In this document: positions 5,467 to 6,740 of the stretch, piece after piece
Position numbering within the stretch: the stretch's first letter is position 1
How the letters are laid out: every line of letters starts with the position of its first letter
Source of the DNA: an uncultured Calothrix sp.
Lineage (GTDB): Bacteria > Cyanobacteriota > Cyanobacteriia > Cyanobacteriales > Nostocaceae
Assembly (NCBI GenBank): GCA_937884685.1
Contig: CAKZYM010001134.1
Location: forward strand, 1-6,740
Direction: 5' to 3'
Length of the DNA stretch: 6,740 bases
Position numbers and translations under genes: made by a program
The notes under the pieces: model-generated
What the model was told of the DNA's origin: nothing
Seen by the model: the letters and a program-made list of their open reading frames with translations, nothing else
Databases searched by the model: none

Positions 5467-6516
5467 ATGACCGCAACAACGTCGAAAAGTTTTTGGGAAT
5501 CCAGTCGAGATTCTTTGCTTAAAATAGTAACTAGCGAAACATTTCTTTATATTGTAAAACGAATATTACAGGCACTTCTAACGATTTTTTTAGCGTCAGT
5601 AGTTTCTTTTATTGTTATTCAGTTAGCTCCTGGGGATTATTTAGATAATCTACGACAAAATCCTAAAATTTCTCCAGAAAGAATTTTGCAACTTCAAGAA
5701 CAATTCGGTTTGGATAAACCTTGGCACATCCAATACTTTCTATGGCTGATTAGAGTTCTTACTAAAGGAGATTTTGGGACAAGTTTTTTCTATCTGCGTC
5801 CTGTAGCTTCATTGATATGGGAAAGAGTACCCGCAACTTTACTTTTAGCTTTTGCTTCTTTAATCTGTACTTGGGCTATTGCTATTCCTTTGGGTATTTT
5901 CGCTGCTGTGAAACAAAACCGCGCTACTGACAGGATTTTACAAGTAATTAGCTATGCGGGACAAGGCTTTCCCAGTTTTATTACGGCTTTGCTACTGCTG
6001 ATTTTTGCTCAAATTACTACTCCTCTGTTTCCAGTTGGAGGTATGACCAGCATTTATCACGCTCAACTTTCACCTTTGGGAAAAGTTCTTGATATTCTGT
6101 GGCATATGATTTTACCCACAATTGCTTTGAGTATCACTAGTTTTGCGGGATTACAGCGTATTACTCGTGGTGAATTATTGGATGTATTGCGGCAAGATTA
6201 CATTCAAACAGCTCGCGCTAAAGGATTACCAGAAAACCGCGTTATTTACGTTCACGCGCTTCGCAATGCTATTAATCCCTTAATTACTTTATTAGGTTTT
6301 GAATTAGCAGCATTATTAAGTGGTTCTTTTATTGCTGAATTTTTCTTTAACTGGCCCGGTTTAGGTCGATTGACTTTACAAGCAGTACGCTCTCAAGATT
6401 TATATGTGTTGATGGCCAGTTTGATAATAACCGCAGTTTTATTAATTGTTGGTAACTTAGTAGCTGATTTGTTACTCAAAGTTGCTGACCCCAGGATTAC
6501 GCTTGGAAAATCTTAA
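5467..6516 (+). CDS. ABC transporter permease, DppB/OppB (peptide/nickel-type) family
   Basis: Inner-membrane permease subunit of a binding-protein-dependent ABC importer, of the type that takes up di- or oligopeptides, nickel or related solutes; the substrate cannot be read from sequence. There are 349 residues from ATG 5467, chosen over the in-frame TTG at 5446, which lies inside the repeat array; AGG at 5460-5462 is a weak ribosome binding site. Six membrane segments are visible at about 30-54, 123-148, 157-180, 205-227, 270-292 and 312-338. A periplasmic segment between the first two holds LAPGDYLDN and GDFGTS. The cytoplasmic EAA loop that docks the ATPase is clear (ARAKGLPENRVIYVHALRNA, 250-269), followed by NP and FNWPGLGRL, all family hallmarks. 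About 27 polar residues precede the first span, longer than typical DppB. The DppC-type partner, ATPase and binding protein are absent from the visible neighbourhood. Confidence 0.95.
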   Translation: MTATTSKSFWESSRDSLLKIVTSETFLYIVKRILQALLTIFLASVVSFIVIQLAPGDYLDNLRQNPKISPERILQLQEQFGLDKPWHIQYFLWLIRVLTKGDFGTSFFYLRPVASLIWERVPATLLLAFASLICTWAIAIPLGIFAAVKQNRATDRILQVISYAGQGFPSFITALLLLIFAQITTPLFPVGGMTSIYHAQLSPLGKVLDILWHMILPTIALSITSFAGLQRITRGELLDVLRQDYIQTARAKGLPENRVIYVHALRNAINPLITLLGFELAALLSGSFIAEFFFNWPGLGRLTLQAVRSQDLYVLMASLIITAVLLIVGNLVADLLLKVADPRITLGKS

Positions 6517-6582
6517 GTTGGTAATTGAAGGATTGAAGGAGAAGGGGAGAAAGAGTGAGAGAGGGAGTGAGTGAAAATCTCA
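6517..6582 (+). other. C-free, purine-rich intergenic tract
   Basis: From 6513 to 6578 the plus strand contains no C, and 6527-6577 is nearly all A/G with five T interruptions (GAAGGA, GGGGAGAAAGAG and GAGAGAGGGAG blocks). It begins as the permease stop codon ends. No stem-loop terminator can be formed because C is missing. The role is unknown; strand-asymmetric tracts can form unusual structures or may just be decayed repeat sequence. Confidence 0.6.
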
Positions 6583-6663
6583 TACTTCTTACTTTTTACT
6601 AATTATTTACTACTCCTAACTCCTAACTCCTAATTCCTAACTCCTAACTCCTAACTCCTAACT
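6583..6663 (+). repeat. heptameric STRR array grading from TACTTYT to ACTCCTA
   Basis: A single 7-base phase can be followed from 6583 to the partial last unit at 6663: TACTTCT, TACTTTT, TACTAAT, TATTTAC, TACTCCT, then six AACTCCT-type units, one of which is AATTCCT. The left units match the array at 1597-1645, and the right units are the reverse complement of the TTAGGAG array at 5333-5371. The array ends six bases before the next start codon. Confidence 0.9.
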
Positions 6664-6669
6664 ATTTTT

Positions 6670-6740
6670 ATGTTGTCGGAAACATATTATTTAATTCGGT
6701 CTAAAGCTGATGGTCGTTATTTAGCAGCACGTCCAAATGA
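6670..6740 (+). CDS. hypothetical protein, 3'-truncated (first 23 codons)
   Basis: An open frame starts at ATG 6670 and runs off the window: MLSETYYLIRSKADGRYLAA, then RPN. I do not assign a function. The start reads like a small soluble protein (YYLIRSKADGRYL), with no signal peptide or membrane segment in the visible part. The upstream sequence is the heptamer array, then ATTTTT, so no Shine-Dalgarno motif is present except what the CTCCTAA repeat could offer, and that repeat is the anti-Shine-Dalgarno-like strand. The orientation matches the permease, 153 bp upstream. A real gene is likely because the frame is open to the edge and begins right after intergenic repeats, but 71 bases are little evidence. 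Confidence 0.6.
   Translation, partial: MLSETYYLIRSKADGRYLAARPN

Overview
The window looks like chromosomal DNA of a filamentous, probably heterocyst-forming cyanobacterium (Nostocales-like). This is inferred from three things. The genes are A+T-leaning and widely spaced. Almost every gene end carries heptameric short tandemly repeated repeats (STRRs). A DUF3038-DUF4335 gene pair is present, which as far as I know is confined to cyanobacteria. No species can be assigned from the sequence alone.

Layout. (1) Positions 1-1480, plus strand: the 3' part of a class A penicillin-binding protein (PBP1A-type transglycosylase/transpeptidase), open at the left edge. (2) 1481-1647: a convergent intergenic region with two heptamer arrays, GGTARTR and TACYTYT, which are partly complementary. 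(3) 3719 down to 1648, minus strand: two overlapping genes (ATGA overlap) encoding a DUF3038 protein and then a DUF4335 protein. The latter has a central hydrophobic segment, a low-complexity linker and a duplicated C-terminal module. (4) 3720-4801: about 1.08 kb between divergent genes. It has no convincing protein gene but holds several inverted and tandem repeats and a G+C-richer island that could be a small RNA. (5) 4802-5320, plus: apt, adenine phosphoribosyltransferase. (6) 5321-5466: two more heptamer arrays, TTAGGAG and TGACCTT. (7) 5467-6516, plus: an inner-membrane DppB/OppB-type ABC transporter permease without its partner subunits nearby. (8) 6517-6669: a C-free, purine-rich stretch followed by a long heptamer array ending in ACTCCTA units, the complement of the array at 5333. 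(9) 6670-6740, plus: the first 23 codons of an unrecognised protein running off the right edge.

The genes do not form one pathway. PBP1A acts in peptidoglycan synthesis, apt in purine salvage and the permease in peptide or other solute uptake. The only tightly linked pair is DUF3038-DUF4335, whose overlap suggests translational coupling and a shared but unknown job. The least explained parts are that pair, with its internally duplicated C-terminus, the structured apt-upstream region, and the way the heptamer arrays reach into gene ends (one supplies a stop codon, two sit at start codons).
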